Program-made: the position numbers and the translations under genes
Assembly: GCA_964020085.1 (NCBI GenBank)
Contig: OZ026601.1
Span: 15,488,530-15,552,529 of the forward strand
Length of the DNA: 64,000 bases
Origin: Micromussa lordhowensis
Taxonomy: Eukaryota; Cnidaria; Anthozoa; Scleractinia; Lobophylliidae
Reading direction: 5' to 3'
The notes under the pieces: generated by a model
Databases searched by the model: none
The model's input: only the letters and a program-made list of their open reading frames with translations
What the model was told of the DNA's origin: nothing
In this document: piece by piece, positions 22,377-31,997 of the stretch
Position numbering within the stretch: position 1 is the stretch's first letter
Layout of the letters: each line of letters begins with the position of its first letter

Positions 22377-23202
22377 TTATGTTTTTGGGAGTAGGAAAAT
22401 CATGTACAACGTGCACCTTCTCTGGATTGGCGTCACCACATGACCCAGATACTTGACTTTCTGCTTCACAAAGGAACATTTCTTAGGATTGAGCTTTACA
22501 TTAGCTTCCTTTAATCTTCTAAAAACTTCTATAATAATAAATATATAAATCAAGGCAAAACAATATTCCAAACTTCTCAAAATATGGCTCATTAATCGCT
22601 GGAAACTTGCTCCGGAATTTGTCAAACCAAATGGCATATCTAAAAATTCATACAATCCCTTATGCGTAACGAACGCTGTTTTTTCACGAGCAGATGGGTG
22701 GAGCTTGATTTGCCAATATCCCAACTTGAGGTCAAGGGTTGAAAAATACTGTGCCAGATAGAGCAGCTAACGTATCAACGACCAAAGGCATTGGAAAACT
22801 ATCCTTTTTAGTAACTTTATTAATAGCTCGGAAATCGACACAAAACCTCATTTCTCCATTTTTCTTTTTCACCAATGCAACAGGAGAGGACCAGGGACTA
22901 ACTGATTCCTGAATTATTCCTCTCTGAAGCATATCATCTACCTGGCGATAAATTTCTTGTTTATTTTCAGGAGTTGTCCGATAGGGTATCTGTTTAACAT
23001 GCATAGCATCACCGGTATCAATGGTATGCTGTACTAACGAGGTTCTACCAAGCTGGTCATCAGAGAAAGCAAACACATTACGATATTTCTGAAACCAATT
23101 TTCAAACTTGACTTTATCGCCATCAGACAAGACAATCAGACAAATCTGGTAAATCAGAGTAATCGCGATGAGAGCTATCAACGGTTGGGGAGGGAGGTGC
23201 AC
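22377..23202 (-). pseudogene. Gypsy reverse transcriptase
   Basis: The N-terminal RT motifs are present: IPYRTTPENKQEI, SPWSSPVALVKKKNG, FCVDFRAINKVTKKDSFP. A one-base shift in a T-run near 22742 moves the frame into LGYWQIKLHPSAREKTAF, LDMPFGLTNSGASFQRLM. Then the region that should hold the YxDD box is deleted in frame: ALIYI runs straight into IIIEVFRRLKEAN at about 22535. The later motif KVKYLGHVVTP is intact before another frameshift. The catalytic centre is therefore absent, not merely mutated. Confidence 0.88.
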
Positions 23203-24156
23203 TGGGACATCCTGGTGAATTCAACTCAAAGGTCGCAATGGAGGGATCAACTTTTTCAAAATCACCTAATCTAGTCCTACGACAAATCTTAACTGGCTGA
23301 GAAGAAGGATTAATTATTCTCATTAGAATTGTGCCATCTTCAGAAACATGAACTAATTATAATGCTCCAAAAACAGAATACTTTTCAGGCAAGGTGGATC
23401 TGGGAGCAACAACGCCGATTGCATTTGATTGCTGGGGAATGGCGTTCAACTTCGCAGGAACCACAACCTCCGACTGTGGTGGAATAACAAAAGAAAAATC
23501 AGCGTGTACAGAACATTTAAAGTCGGTGTTGCCAGAAACAACATAATCGTCAGACATAGTGCCTTCCATGTTACAAAAAGGTAAGGGGTCTACCTCAGAA
23601 ACAAACTCAATCATGCCCTTTTCAAAATCAATTTAGAGCCAAATTTTTGAAGGAAATCTCTGCCAAGGATCGCATCATATGTTAAATTTCTGATAACATA
23701 AGCTTCAAAAGGAAAGACTTCGGACTGAATAACAAATTGTATGAGTGTTTTCCACAAAGTATTGAGGATACCACCGTTCACTGACGTGATATTTTCTAAT
23801 TCAGAATTATCCAAAGTTGGGGACATATGACGCAAAAATTTATTCCACATGTTAGCGCTAACTGCAGTGACAGCAGCTCCCGTGTCTACAAGGCAACAAA
23901 ACTCAAAGCCCTCTATTCTTGTTGGAACAGTTGATCCATCAGCTAAAAAAGGAAATGAAATAGTATCAATTGTGTCTGTCGCAACATCAGAAATTGCGTT
24001 ACGGTCAGGAAAATGATCTGTTCTGCTTGTATCTTCGGTTGAGTTGGTATGGACTGAGACAGTGCCCATGTCACTTGAAACTGAAGAATTGGATTGCACT
24101 TGGACGCTACTTTTTCCGATATTTTTCTTGGCCGGTGAAGTTTGGAAAGACATATC
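23123..24156 (-). pseudogene. Gypsy aspartic protease and protease-RT linker
   Basis: The protease frame (23611-24156) shows CLVDTGAAVTAVS with the active-site DTG, the flap region, and YDAILGRDFLQKFG, the ILGxDFL signature. Two overlapping frames (23357-23614 and 23123-23323) form the variable linker, including VVPAKLNAIPQQSN and RIINPSSQPVKICRRTRLG, and lead into RT. The upstream side is cut at 24156 by the ISL2EU array, so gag is missing. The protease would cleave the polyprotein. Confidence 0.85.
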
Positions 24157-24287
24157 AGTGTACAATTTGCAAACAAGGTGTGCGCGTGCTGACAAAGGGA
24201 GATGCATGTTATTTTGTCAGTATATATTGATCATTGCTTTTATGATATTTGGTGGCTCCTAAAGGAGCTGTTTTGATTTATGGTCAC

Positions 24288-24578
24288 TTACTGCTCCAGA
24301 AGTACGTCCATCTCATTCATGAAGAGCGAGATAGTCTTGTCTTTTTCCGCAACACTTTTGCGAAGTTTCAACTCCTTCGAATGCCTGATGAGGTTGTCGG
24401 GTACACTCGCCATGAGGATTTGGTTCAAAAGGACCACCATCGGCTTTAGTCTCACTCCACCGCTAATCTTTGGTAGTGGGGTTTCGTCAACTAACGAGTT
24501 ACCAGGTAGGGAGAGATCTCTCTCAACCTCCCTGAGTGCTTGTGAAATGAAAGCTTCCAGTTGTTTGTCGTACTCCAT
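24288..24578 (-). CDS. Small coiled-coil ORF-a, array copy 1
   Basis: A 96-codon frame beginning MEYDKQLEAF. It is the same protein as in the other three copies (25566-25856, 29719-30009, 33083-33373), with single substitutions such as N for D in LSLPG(N/D)SLVDE. See copy 2 for the description. Confidence 0.5.
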   Translation of the reverse strand: MEYDKQLEAFISQALREVERDLSLPGNSLVDETPLPKISGGVRLKPMVVLLNQILMASVPDNLIRHSKELKLRKSVAEKDKTISLFMNEMDVLLEQ

Positions 24579-24627
24579 CGTGAGTTGTCATACTTTGAAA
24601 TAAAAAATAGTGAAGTATTCGTACTTT

Positions 24628-24903
24628 TCAGGGCTTATTGCTTATTCCAAATAAAAAACTGTCAAGTTGCATCATCATATGTTCAGTTTGTTTGATAGTA
24701 CGTCGATACTCCCCCTTCATCTCCTCCACTGTGTCTTCTCGTCTGAATTGTTCGTACGTACGAGCTAATTCGCACCATTGCCTCTTTTGCATATCCATTT
24801 CCTTGCTAAGTTCGGTAATCATTTTATCCATTCTTGCCTTATTGGAAATTCTATCAACCTTCCTCTGGATTCCATTCTCCTTATTTCTTCTTCTTTTCTC
24901 CAA
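24628..24903 (-). CDS. Small coiled-coil ORF-b, array copy 1 (5' end altered)
   Basis: 91 codons matching residues 17-106 of ORF-b. The first 15 residues are lost because a deletion joins this region to YqaJ sequence at about 24922. KKRRRNKENGIQRKVDRI is retained in part. Confidence 0.45.
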   Translation of the reverse strand: MEKRRRNKENGIQRKVDRISNKARMDKMITELSKEMDMQKRQWCELARTYEQFRREDTVEEMKGEYRRTIKQTEHMMMQLDSFLFGISNKP

Positions 24904-24922
24904 AAAAGCTTGAAAATTGAAA

Positions 24923-25010
24923 CAGGTGTCCTTCTGCTGAACACGAACTTCTCATACTCCATAAGAGCAACTGGTTCAAATTTTTTGCCATGTTCTAAAT
25001 ATTTGGGTGA
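24923..25010 (-). pseudogene. YqaJ nuclease N-terminal fragment, array copy 1
   Basis: A short stretch containing EHGKKFEPVALMEYEK, the typical start of a YqaJ-type nuclease domain. It keeps 11 bp that are deleted in copies 2 and 3, so it preserves the ancestral frame there. The catalytic part is gone. Confidence 0.6.
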
Positions 25011-25079
25011 AACTGGTGTGGGATTCAGCAGTTGCTTGTTTGATGAATTTCAACCCATAGGACTACTAAAGGTCACTCA

Positions 25080-25235
25080 AATAACCGGTAACCAATCAGG
25101 AGCCGAGAAAGACAATAGGCTATTGTTTCGAGAACAATAGACTATTGTTTTCCAAATCCAAGATGGTGGAGGTTATTTTCAACCAATCAGGAGGTGATTT
25201 AAGAATTCAAGATGGCGGTAGCGGCTTCCTGAGCA
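25080..25235. promoter_or_regulatory. CCAAT/YY1-like cluster, array copy 1
   Basis: It contains AACCAATCAGGAG twice, CCAAGATGGTGG and CAAGATGGCGG, resembling NF-Y (CCAAT) and YY1 (AAGATGGCGGC) sites, plus a CAATAG/CTATTG palindromic run. It lies just 5' of the minus-strand YqaJ gene. It recurs at 29235-29370 and 32600-32730. A promoter role is inferred. Confidence 0.4.
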
Positions 25236-25565
25236 GCAGTGAAACTTGGAAACGAGGTCCCTGGTTTCCATAGGAGTTTGTTTTGGGGTGAAAAGATGGC
25301 CCACTGGACTCGAAGGCCTGGGATCGGTCTCTCAGACTCGTCTGATATGTCAACTAAGAATCAATCTAGACACATGTAAATCAAATGACAAACAACTGTA
25401 TTTTCAGAAATCCTAATTCTTTACAAGAGGGACCAGTGTACAATTTGCAAACAAGGTGTGCGCGTGCTGACAAAGGGAGATGCATGTTATTTTGTCAGTA
25501 TATATTGATCACTGCTTTTATGATATTTGGTGGCTCCTAAAGGAGCTGTTTTGATTTATGGTCAC

Positions 25566-25856
25566 TTACTGCTCCAGAAGTACGTCCATCTCATTCATGA
25601 AGAGCGAGATAGTCTTGTCTTTTTCCGCAACACTTTTGCGAAGTTTCAACTCCTTCGAATGCCTGATGAGGTTGTCGGGTACACTCGCCATGAGGATTTG
25701 GTTCAAAAGGACCACCATCGGCTTTAGTCTCACTCCACCGCTAATCTTTGGTAGTGGGGTTTCGTCAACTAACGAGTCACCAGGTAGGGAGAGATCTCTC
25801 TCAACCTCCCTGAGCGCTTGTGAAATGAAAGCTTCCAGTTGTTTGTCGTACTCCAT
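25566..25856 (-). CDS. Small coiled-coil ORF-a, array copy 2
   Basis: 96 codons, ATG in the context CTCACGATGGAG. Charged and helical: residues 1-25 (MEYDKQLEAFISQALREVER) are amphipathic, a Pro/Gly stretch (PLPKISGGV) follows, then a second helix of Lys/Leu heptads. There is no Cys and no signal peptide. It has its own ATG and stop in all four array copies. Its first residues resemble ORF-b (MERNKELETF...QAF), and both are preceded by the same TATGACAACTCACG leader, so the two are tandem paralogues. They could be accessory proteins of the ISL2EU unit or exons of one gene. Function unknown. Confidence 0.55.
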   Translation of the reverse strand: MEYDKQLEAFISQALREVERDLSLPGDSLVDETPLPKISGGVRLKPMVVLLNQILMASVPDNLIRHSKELKLRKSVAEKDKTISLFMNEMDVLLEQ

Positions 25857-25905
25857 CGTGAGTTGTCATACTTTGAAATAAAAAATAGTGAAGTATTCAT
25901 ACTTT

Positions 25906-26226
25906 TCAGGACTTATTGCTTATTCCAAATAAAAAACTGTCAAGTTGCATCATCATATGTTCAGTTTGTTTGATAGTACGTCGATACTCCCCCTTCATCT
26001 CCTCCACTGTGTCTTCTCGTCTGAATTGTTCGTACGTACGAGCTAATTCGCACCATTGCCTCTTTTGCATATCCATTTCCTTGCTAAGTTCGGTAATCAT
26101 TTTATCCATTCTTTCCTCATTGGAAATTCTATCAACCTTCCTCTGGATTCCATTCTCCTTATTTCTTCTTCTTTTCTTCAAAAAAGCTTGAAAATTGAAA
26201 GTTTCGAGCTCTTTATTGCGCTCCAT
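25906..26226 (-). CDS. Small coiled-coil ORF-b, array copy 2
   Basis: 106 codons starting MERNKELETFNFQAF. A basic patch (KKRRRNKENG, residues 17-26) could bind nucleic acid or act as a nuclear signal. A long predicted helix follows with DKMITELSKEMDMQKRQW and YRRTIKQTEHMMMQLDSF. It lies 49 bp upstream of ORF-a in transcription order, and both share the CTCACGATGGAG start context. The frame is intact in copies 2 and 3 and truncated in 1 and 4. I do not recognise the family. Confidence 0.55.
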   Translation of the reverse strand: MERNKELETFNFQAFLKKRRRNKENGIQRKVDRISNEERMDKMITELSKEMDMQKRQWCELARTYEQFRREDTVEEMKGEYRRTIKQTEHMMMQLDSFLFGISNKS

Positions 26227-26439
26227 CGTGAGTTGTCATACTTGGAAATAAAAATGCTGAAGCATTTATACCTTTCAGGGCTTATTGCTTAATCAATTTG
26301 CCGCTCGTTTTGTTGCTGTGCGCTTTTGTCTCTATGGCTATTCAGAATACCACTTGCTTTGTTGTATAATTGATTAATTGTACTTATCCCTCGAACTGTG
26401 TCGTGAGACTGAAAAAATTCCTATGGTTTATTCTTGTTG

Positions 26440-26880
26440 ATTCGTAGGAGTTTTTAAAAGGCATGGATTGATTTTTTTTTGGCAGTTGACAATAGTCTCG
26501 AGGGATTTTAGGTTTTTATCAGCGTATAAAAGGTTAATGTCATCAGCAAAAAGGTAGAAGGTTAACTTGTCTGAGGCCATGAAAATGTCATTTACATAAA
26601 TAAGAAACGGTAGGGGACCAAGTCACCCCTGAGGGACGCCACAAAGGGTACTCTCCTTTCTAGATACGTGGGGACCTACTTGAGTCTGCGTTGCATTTGA
26701 CAGATAGGAGGAGAACAAATCGTTAACTATACCGCGGATACCGTAATGGGATAATTTATGAAGGAGGATAGGGTGATTGACAGTATCAAATGCTTTTTGA
26801 AGGTCAATAGATACACCACAGGAGAACATTCCCTTGTCCATGTATGACGTGAACATTTTAGTAATCGAGTTGGGCACGAG
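26440..26880 (-). pseudogene. LINE RT core fragment, array copy 2
   Basis: RT palm sequence: VSIDLQKAFDTVNHPILL (first Asp), GIRGIVNDLFSSYLSN, GVPQG, then after a stop at about 26620 LGPLPFLIYVNDI and FYLFADDINLLYADK with the catalytic FADD. It abuts the N-terminal side of the ISL2EU transposase, probably replacing its THAP or 5' exons. The same fragment is in copy 3 at 30593-31030, so insertion preceded the duplication. Confidence 0.85.
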
Positions 26881-26889
26881 TAAAGTCCA

Positions 26890-27448
26890 TGGGACAATGC
26901 CAGAGGCTTTTAAAGGAAAGTAGAAATCTACTCAAGTCATAATTGATTGGAATGAGGTTAGATGTCAAATGCCAAGCAGCTTGCAGTTGAACCGAGAACT
27001 TTTCAGTTCCTACAAAAATCACACAACTTTGAAAGGTTTAGTTTGCATTTCTCCCAGTGGAGCAGTTACATTCATAAGCCAACTGTATACAGGTTCTATC
27101 TCCAATCGAGAAATTGTCAGAAGGAGTGGATTTTTAGATCTACCATTTGATGACAAAGACTCAATCATGGCAGACAAGGGATTCACCATTCAGGATTTGT
27201 TGCCTTTGGGGGTTAGTTTAAATTTGCCACCCTTTCTTGGAGCGTGTTCACAGATGGCTGCAGAAGATGTGGTAAAAACACGGGAAATTGCAAGTTTAAG
27301 GATACATGTTGAACATGCCATCAACAAGATTAAGAATTTTCACATATGGGACAGGGTTGTTTCACTACATCAAATGGGAATTGTAAACCAGATGTGGGCG
27401 GTATGTGCATTCTGTTGTAATGCACAAACCAGCATTATGTCAATGTGA
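26890..27448 (+). pseudogene. ISL2EU-type DDE transposase, array copy 2
   Basis: The catalytic domain of an ISL2EU/PIF-Harbinger-related transposase. The first Asp is in VIIDWNEV (about 26940, after a TAG at about 26922), then LFSSYKNHTTLKGLV, GISPSG-like CISPSGAVTFISQLY, the second Asp in SIMADKGFTIQDLLP, and the Glu in RIHVEHAINKIKNF. The 159-codon open frame starts at 26969. The N-terminal THAP or DNA-binding part is not present, having been replaced by a LINE fragment. It runs convergent with the YqaJ gene, the layout of two-gene ISL2EU elements. It would cut and join transposon ends. Confidence 0.8.
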
Positions 27449-27594
27449 CTATTCACACATGATGTGAGGCATTTTAGAATGAATTATTTAATCCATAAGT
27501 TGCCTATCTCTTCTCTCCCTAAAATGTATGGGACTATTTATTGGGCATTAAGAGAGACAACATTTTCCCCCACTGTTCTGATTATTTATTTTAA

Positions 27595-28379
27595 AGTGCC
27601 TATGAAATGAAAATTTTTTTGTGCTTATTTGAAAGGCCTTTCAAAATACAGAAGAATGGCGTTTTTCTTTTTGAAATATCTTTTTTCGTTTTAGAGATTT
27701 TGACATTTTTCTATTATGCAAATTAGATCAGTGATGACGTCATACTGTTTGCAACTAAAAAGTGGAAAATACTGAATAAACGATATTTCTGGAAATTTTG
27801 AAGCAGTGTTCTTGAAACTTGGCATCATAAATGTGCATCACAAAAGAAACAAAATGACACCTTTTGTGCTGTTGCCATAGCAACTATTTCGGCTCCAGTC
27901 TCTTTCTGACAAAAAACTAAATATCCCCATTTCCAACCTCTAAAGTGAGACAGAGGGTCCTACTTGGAACAGACATAGTTCCCATATGTTCTTCACTTCC
28001 ATCATAAGATTGGGTGGGGTAGATGGTGTTCGTTTTAAGACAAAACTGAGAATTTCTGTTTTTATTAACACATCACCAGCGGCAAAAATGTTGTCATGGC
28101 AACAGCACTAAAGGTGTCATTTTGTTTCTTTTCTGATGCACATTTATGATGCCAAGTTTCAAGAACACTGCTTCAAAATTTCCAGAAATATCGTTTATTC
28201 AGTATTTTCCACTTTTTAGTTGCAAACAGTATGACGTCATCACTGATCTAATTTGCATAATAGAAAAATGTCAAAATCTCTAAAACGAAAAAAGATATTT
28301 CAAAAAGAAAAACGCCATTCTTCTGTATTTTGAAAGGCCTTTCAAATAAGCACAAAAAAATTTTCATTTCATAGGCACT
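27595..28379. mobile_element. 785-bp TTAA-flanked inverted-repeat MITE
   Basis: The arms at 27595-27884 and 28090-28379 (290 bp each) are near-perfect inverted repeats starting AGTGCCTATGAAATG. TTAA stands on both sides (27591-27594 and 28380-28383), while copy 3 has a single TTAA at the same site, so the TTAA is the target duplication. TTAA targeting is known for piggyBac and Kolobok; the terminal bases alone do not decide. There is no ORF. Each arm carries a TGACGTCA word and, at its inner end, an RFX X-box-like site. Confidence 0.9.
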
Positions 28380-28633
28380 TTAAGGCTTACATTATCTTAG
28401 GTTTAAAGTTTTTATACCAGTTGGATTTTGTAAACTATAAGAGTTATGTAAGAATTTCTTCATGTAAGATATTAATTCCTAGTCAACAAATAAAATCACA
28501 ACAATTAAAAATACATGAATTTAGAAGCATGGTATTACCAATTCTGTTTGAAACATAGACATGTTAGAACAAATAATGTTTGCTGGGAAACTGTAGATAA
28601 CAGACTCGACCAGATGTAGCTGTGCAGAAGACT

Positions 28634-29142
28634 TCAGTCACTGTTGGTGTTTACCTGAGAATTTCCATCAAAAAGTTTCGCAGAAGCAAACTTAATGAAT
28701 TGTTCAAAGTAATAAGAGAGCAGTTTCTGCTTTAGTCCAGCCCAGAAAACAGGGTCAAAAAGTATACGTTGAACATAAATGCCTTTGCTGGTATATACCA
28801 TAAAGTCACACCACCTTGCTCCCGTAACTGCCATCTGTCCCTGGACTTGAGCATAGTAGGGGTGGTCTTCCTTTAATTTACACTACGAAACACCTGTTTT
28901 TCCATAAAGTACTTTGGATCTGTGCAAGCATCAAGGGGTGTGACATGATACTTGGTGTATGGGTATTTTACTTCTGCTATCCCAAAGTAATCAATACAGC
29001 CAAAGTCAACTACTCGTGCATCAGGCGTAGCAGCTACAATTGGACATCCTTTTGATACCACAAGTCCACATGGCAGTGCCTTAACAGGTGTCCTTCTGCT
29101 GAACATGAACTTGTCATACTCCATAAGAGCAACTTTTGCCAT
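28634..29142 (-). pseudogene. YqaJ-type nuclease, array copy 2
   Basis: The second gene of ISL2EU elements. The frame 28873-29142 gives GLVVSKGCPIVAATPDARVV and FGIAEVKYPY, carrying the catalytic Asp and the ExK pair. After a one-base shift near 28875 the frame continues with YYAQVQGQMAVTG (conserved Gln), WCDFMVYTSKG and FDPVFWAGL to the stop at 28634. The restriction-like nuclease residues are therefore all retained. An 11-bp deletion near the start, compared with copy 1, disrupts the 5' frame. The role of YqaJ in transposition is not established. Confidence 0.8.
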
Positions 29143-29234
29143 GTTCTAAATATTTGGGTGAAACTGGTGTGGGATTAAGCAGTTGCTTGTTTGATGAATT
29201 TCAACCCATAGGACTACTAAAGGTCGCTCAAATA

Positions 29235-29370
29235 ACCGGTAACCAATCAGGAGCCGAGAAAGACAATAGGCTATTGTTTCGAGAACAATAGACTCTATTG
29301 TTTTCCAAATCCAAGATGGTGGAGGTTATTTTCAACCAATCAGGAGGTGATTTAAGAATTCAAGATGGCG
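29235..29370. promoter_or_regulatory. CCAAT/YY1-like cluster, array copy 2
   Basis: Same cluster as at 25080-25235, about 100-230 bp upstream of the YqaJ start. It has two AACCAATCAGGAG words and AAGATGGCGG. Confidence 0.4.
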
Positions 29371-29718
29371 GTAGCGGCTTCCTGAGCAGCAGTGAAACTT
29401 GGAAACGAGGTCCCTGGTTTCCATAGGAGTTTGTTTTGGGGTGAAAAGATGGCCCACTGGACTCGAAGGCCTGGGATCGGTCTCTCAGACTCGTCTGATA
29501 TGTCAACTGAGAATCAATCTAGACACATGTAAATCAAATGACAAACAACTGTATTTTCAGAAATCCTAATTCTTTACAAGAGGGACCAGTGTACAATTTG
29601 CAAACAAGGTGTGCCCGTGCTGACAAAGGGAGATGCATGTTATTTTGTCAGTATATATTGATCATTGCTTTTATGATATTTGGTGGCTCCTAAAGGAGCT
29701 GTTTTGATTTATGGTCAC

Positions 29719-30009
29719 TTACTGCTCCAGAAGTACGTCCATCTCATTCATGAAGAGCGAGATAGTCTTGTCTTTTTCCGCAACACTTTTGCGAAGTTTC
29801 AACTCCTTCGAATGCCTGATGAGGTTGTCGGGTACACTCCCCATGAGGATTTGGTTCAAAAGGACCACCATCGGCTTTAGTCTCACTCCACCGCTAATCT
29901 TTGGTAGTGGGGTTTCGTCAACTAACGAGTCACCAGGTAGGGAGAGATCTCTCTCAACCTCCCTGAGCGCTTGTGAAATGAAAGCTTCCAGTTCTTTGTC
30001 GTACTCCAT
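29719..30009 (-). CDS. Small coiled-coil ORF-a, array copy 3
   Basis: 96 codons, identical to copy 2 except for E instead of Q (MEYDKELEAF) and G instead of A in the ILMGS segment. Both changes keep the frame. Confidence 0.5.
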   Translation of the reverse strand: MEYDKELEAFISQALREVERDLSLPGDSLVDETPLPKISGGVRLKPMVVLLNQILMGSVPDNLIRHSKELKLRKSVAEKDKTISLFMNEMDVLLEQ

Positions 30010-30058
30010 CGTGAGTTGTCATACTTTGAAATAAAAAATAGTGAAGTATTCATACTTT

Positions 30059-30379
30059 TCAGGACTTATTGCTTATTCCAAATAAAAAACTGTCAAGTTG
30101 CATCATCATATGTTCAGTTTGTTTGATAGTACGTCGATACTCCCCCTTCATCTCCTCCACTGTGTCTTCTCGTCTGAATTGTTCGTACGTACGAGCTAAT
30201 TCGCACCATTGCCTCTTTTGCATATCCATTTCCTTGCTAAGTTCGGTAATCATTTTATCCATTCTTTCCTCATTGGAAATTCTATCAACCTTCCTCTGGA
30301 TTCCATTCTCCTTATTTCTTCTTCTTTTCTTCAAAAAAGCTTGAAAATTGAAAGTTTCGAGCTCTTTATTGCGCTCCAT
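30059..30379 (-). CDS. Small coiled-coil ORF-b, array copy 3
   Basis: 106 codons with the same translation as copy 2. The leader and spacing to ORF-a are also unchanged. Confidence 0.5.
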   Translation of the reverse strand: MERNKELETFNFQAFLKKRRRNKENGIQRKVDRISNEERMDKMITELSKEMDMQKRQWCELARTYEQFRREDTVEEMKGEYRRTIKQTEHMMMQLDSFLFGISNKS

Positions 30380-30592
30380 CGTGAGTTGTCATACTTGGAA
30401 ATAAAAATGCTGAAGCATTTATACCTTTCAGGGCTTATTGCTTAATCAATTTGCCGCTCGTTTTGTTGCTGTGCGCTTTTGTCTCTATGGCTATTCAGAA
30501 TACCACTTGCTTTGTTGTATAATTGATTAATTGTAATTATCCCTCGAACTGTGTCGTGAGACTGAGAAAATTCCTATGGTTTATTCTTGTTG

Positions 30593-31030
30593 ATTCGTAG
30601 GAGTTTTTAAAAGGCATGGATTGATTTTTTTTTTGCAGTTGACAATAGTCTCGAGGGATTTTAGGTTTTTATCAGCGTATAAAAGGTTAATGTCATCAGC
30701 AAAAAGGTAGAAGGTTAACTTGTCTGAGGCCATGAAAATGTCATTTACATAAATAAGAAACGGTAGGGGACCAAGTCACCCCTGAGGGACGCCACAAAGG
30801 GTACTCTCCTTTCTAGATACGTGGGGACCTACTTGAGTTTGCGTTGCATTTGACAGATAGGAGGAGAACAAATCGTTAACTATACCGCGGATACCGTAAT
30901 GGGATAATTTATGAAGGAGGATAGGGTGATTGACAGTATCAAATGCTTTTTGAAGGTCAATAGATACACCACAGGAGAACATTCCCTTGTCCATGTATGA
31001 CGTGAACATTTTAGTAATCGAGTTGGGCAC
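30593..31030 (-). pseudogene. LINE RT core fragment, array copy 3
   Basis: Duplicate of 26440-26880 with the same stop after GVPQG and the same FADD box. Confidence 0.8.
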
Positions 31031-31042
31031 GAGTAAAGTCCA

Positions 31043-31601
31043 TGGGACAATGCCAGAGGCTTTTAAAGGAAAGTAGAAATCTACTCAAGTCATAATTGAT
31101 TGGAATGAGGTTAGATGTCAAATGCCAAGCAGCTTGCAGTTGAACCGAGAACTTTTCAGTTCCTACAAAAATCACACAACTTTGAAAGGTTTAGTTTGCA
31201 TTTCTCCCAGTGGAGCAGTTACATTCATAAGCCAACTGTATACAGGTTCTATCTCCAATCGAGAAATTGTCAGAAGGAGTGGATTTTTAGATCTACCATT
31301 TGATGACAAAGACTCAATCATGGCAGACAAGGGATTCACCATTCAGGATTTGTTGCCTTTGGGGGTTAGTTTAAATTTGCCACCCTTTCTTGGAGCGTGT
31401 TCACAGATGGCTGCAGAAGATGTGGTAAAAACACGGGAAATTGCAAGTTTAAGGATACATGTTGAACATGCCATCAACAAGATTAAGAATTTTCACATAT
31501 GGGACAGGGTTGTTTCACTACATCAAATGGGAATTGTAAACCAGATGTGGGCGGTATGTGCATTCTGTTGTAATGCACAAACCAGCATTATGTCAATGTG
31601 A
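31043..31601 (+). pseudogene. ISL2EU-type DDE transposase, array copy 3
   Basis: Duplicate of 26890-27448; the 159-codon open part (31122-31601) translates identically. It keeps the same upstream TAG and all three acidic residues. Here the 3' flank is uninterrupted by the MITE. Confidence 0.8.
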
Positions 31602-31997
31602 CTATTCACACATGATGTGAGGCATTTTAGAATGAATTATTTAATCCATAAGTTGCCTATCTCTTCTCTCCCTAAAATGTATGGGACTATTTATTGGGCA
31701 TTAAGAGAGACAACATTTTCCCCCACTGTTCTGATTATTTATTTTAAGGCTTACATTATCTTAGGTTTAAAGTTTTTATACCAGTTGGATTTTGTAAACT
31801 ATAAGAGTTATGTAAGAATTTCTTCATGTAAGATATTAATTCCTAGTCAACAAATAAAATCACAACAATTAAAAATACATGAATTTAGAAGCATGGTATT
31901 ACCAATTCTGTTTGAAACATAGACATGTTAGAACAAATAATGTTTGCTGGGAAACTGTAGATAACAGACTCGACCAGATGTAGCTGTGCAGAAGACT

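Larger units (their letters stand above)
13124..24156 (-). mobile_element. Gypsy (Ty3) retrotransposon with chromodomain integrase and env-like ORF, 5'-truncated
   Basis: Read on the minus strand: protease, linker, RT, RNase H, integrase with zinc-binding N-terminus, GPY and chromodomain, then an env-like third ORF, then a 914-bp 3' LTR. Gag and the 5' LTR are missing because at 24156 the element abuts the ISL2EU tandem array. The 3' LTR is interrupted by a DIRS element at 13713-18180. Internal deletions remove key RT and integrase residues, and several frameshifts and stops are present, so this copy cannot transpose by itself. Env acquisition in a chromodomain-bearing Gypsy would be unusual. 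Confidence 0.85.

Noticed and set aside
13124..24156. Idea that the env-bearing Gypsy is active or an infectious provirus
   Set aside because: Gag and 5' LTR are missing, RT and integrase catalytic segments are deleted, and the env-like ORF has stops and shifts.
24638..24913. Hydrophobic 91-codon frames on the plus strand, repeated in the array
   Set aside because: Exactly antisense to the Lys/Glu-rich coiled-coil ORF-b; hydrophobicity is a by-product of the complementary strand.
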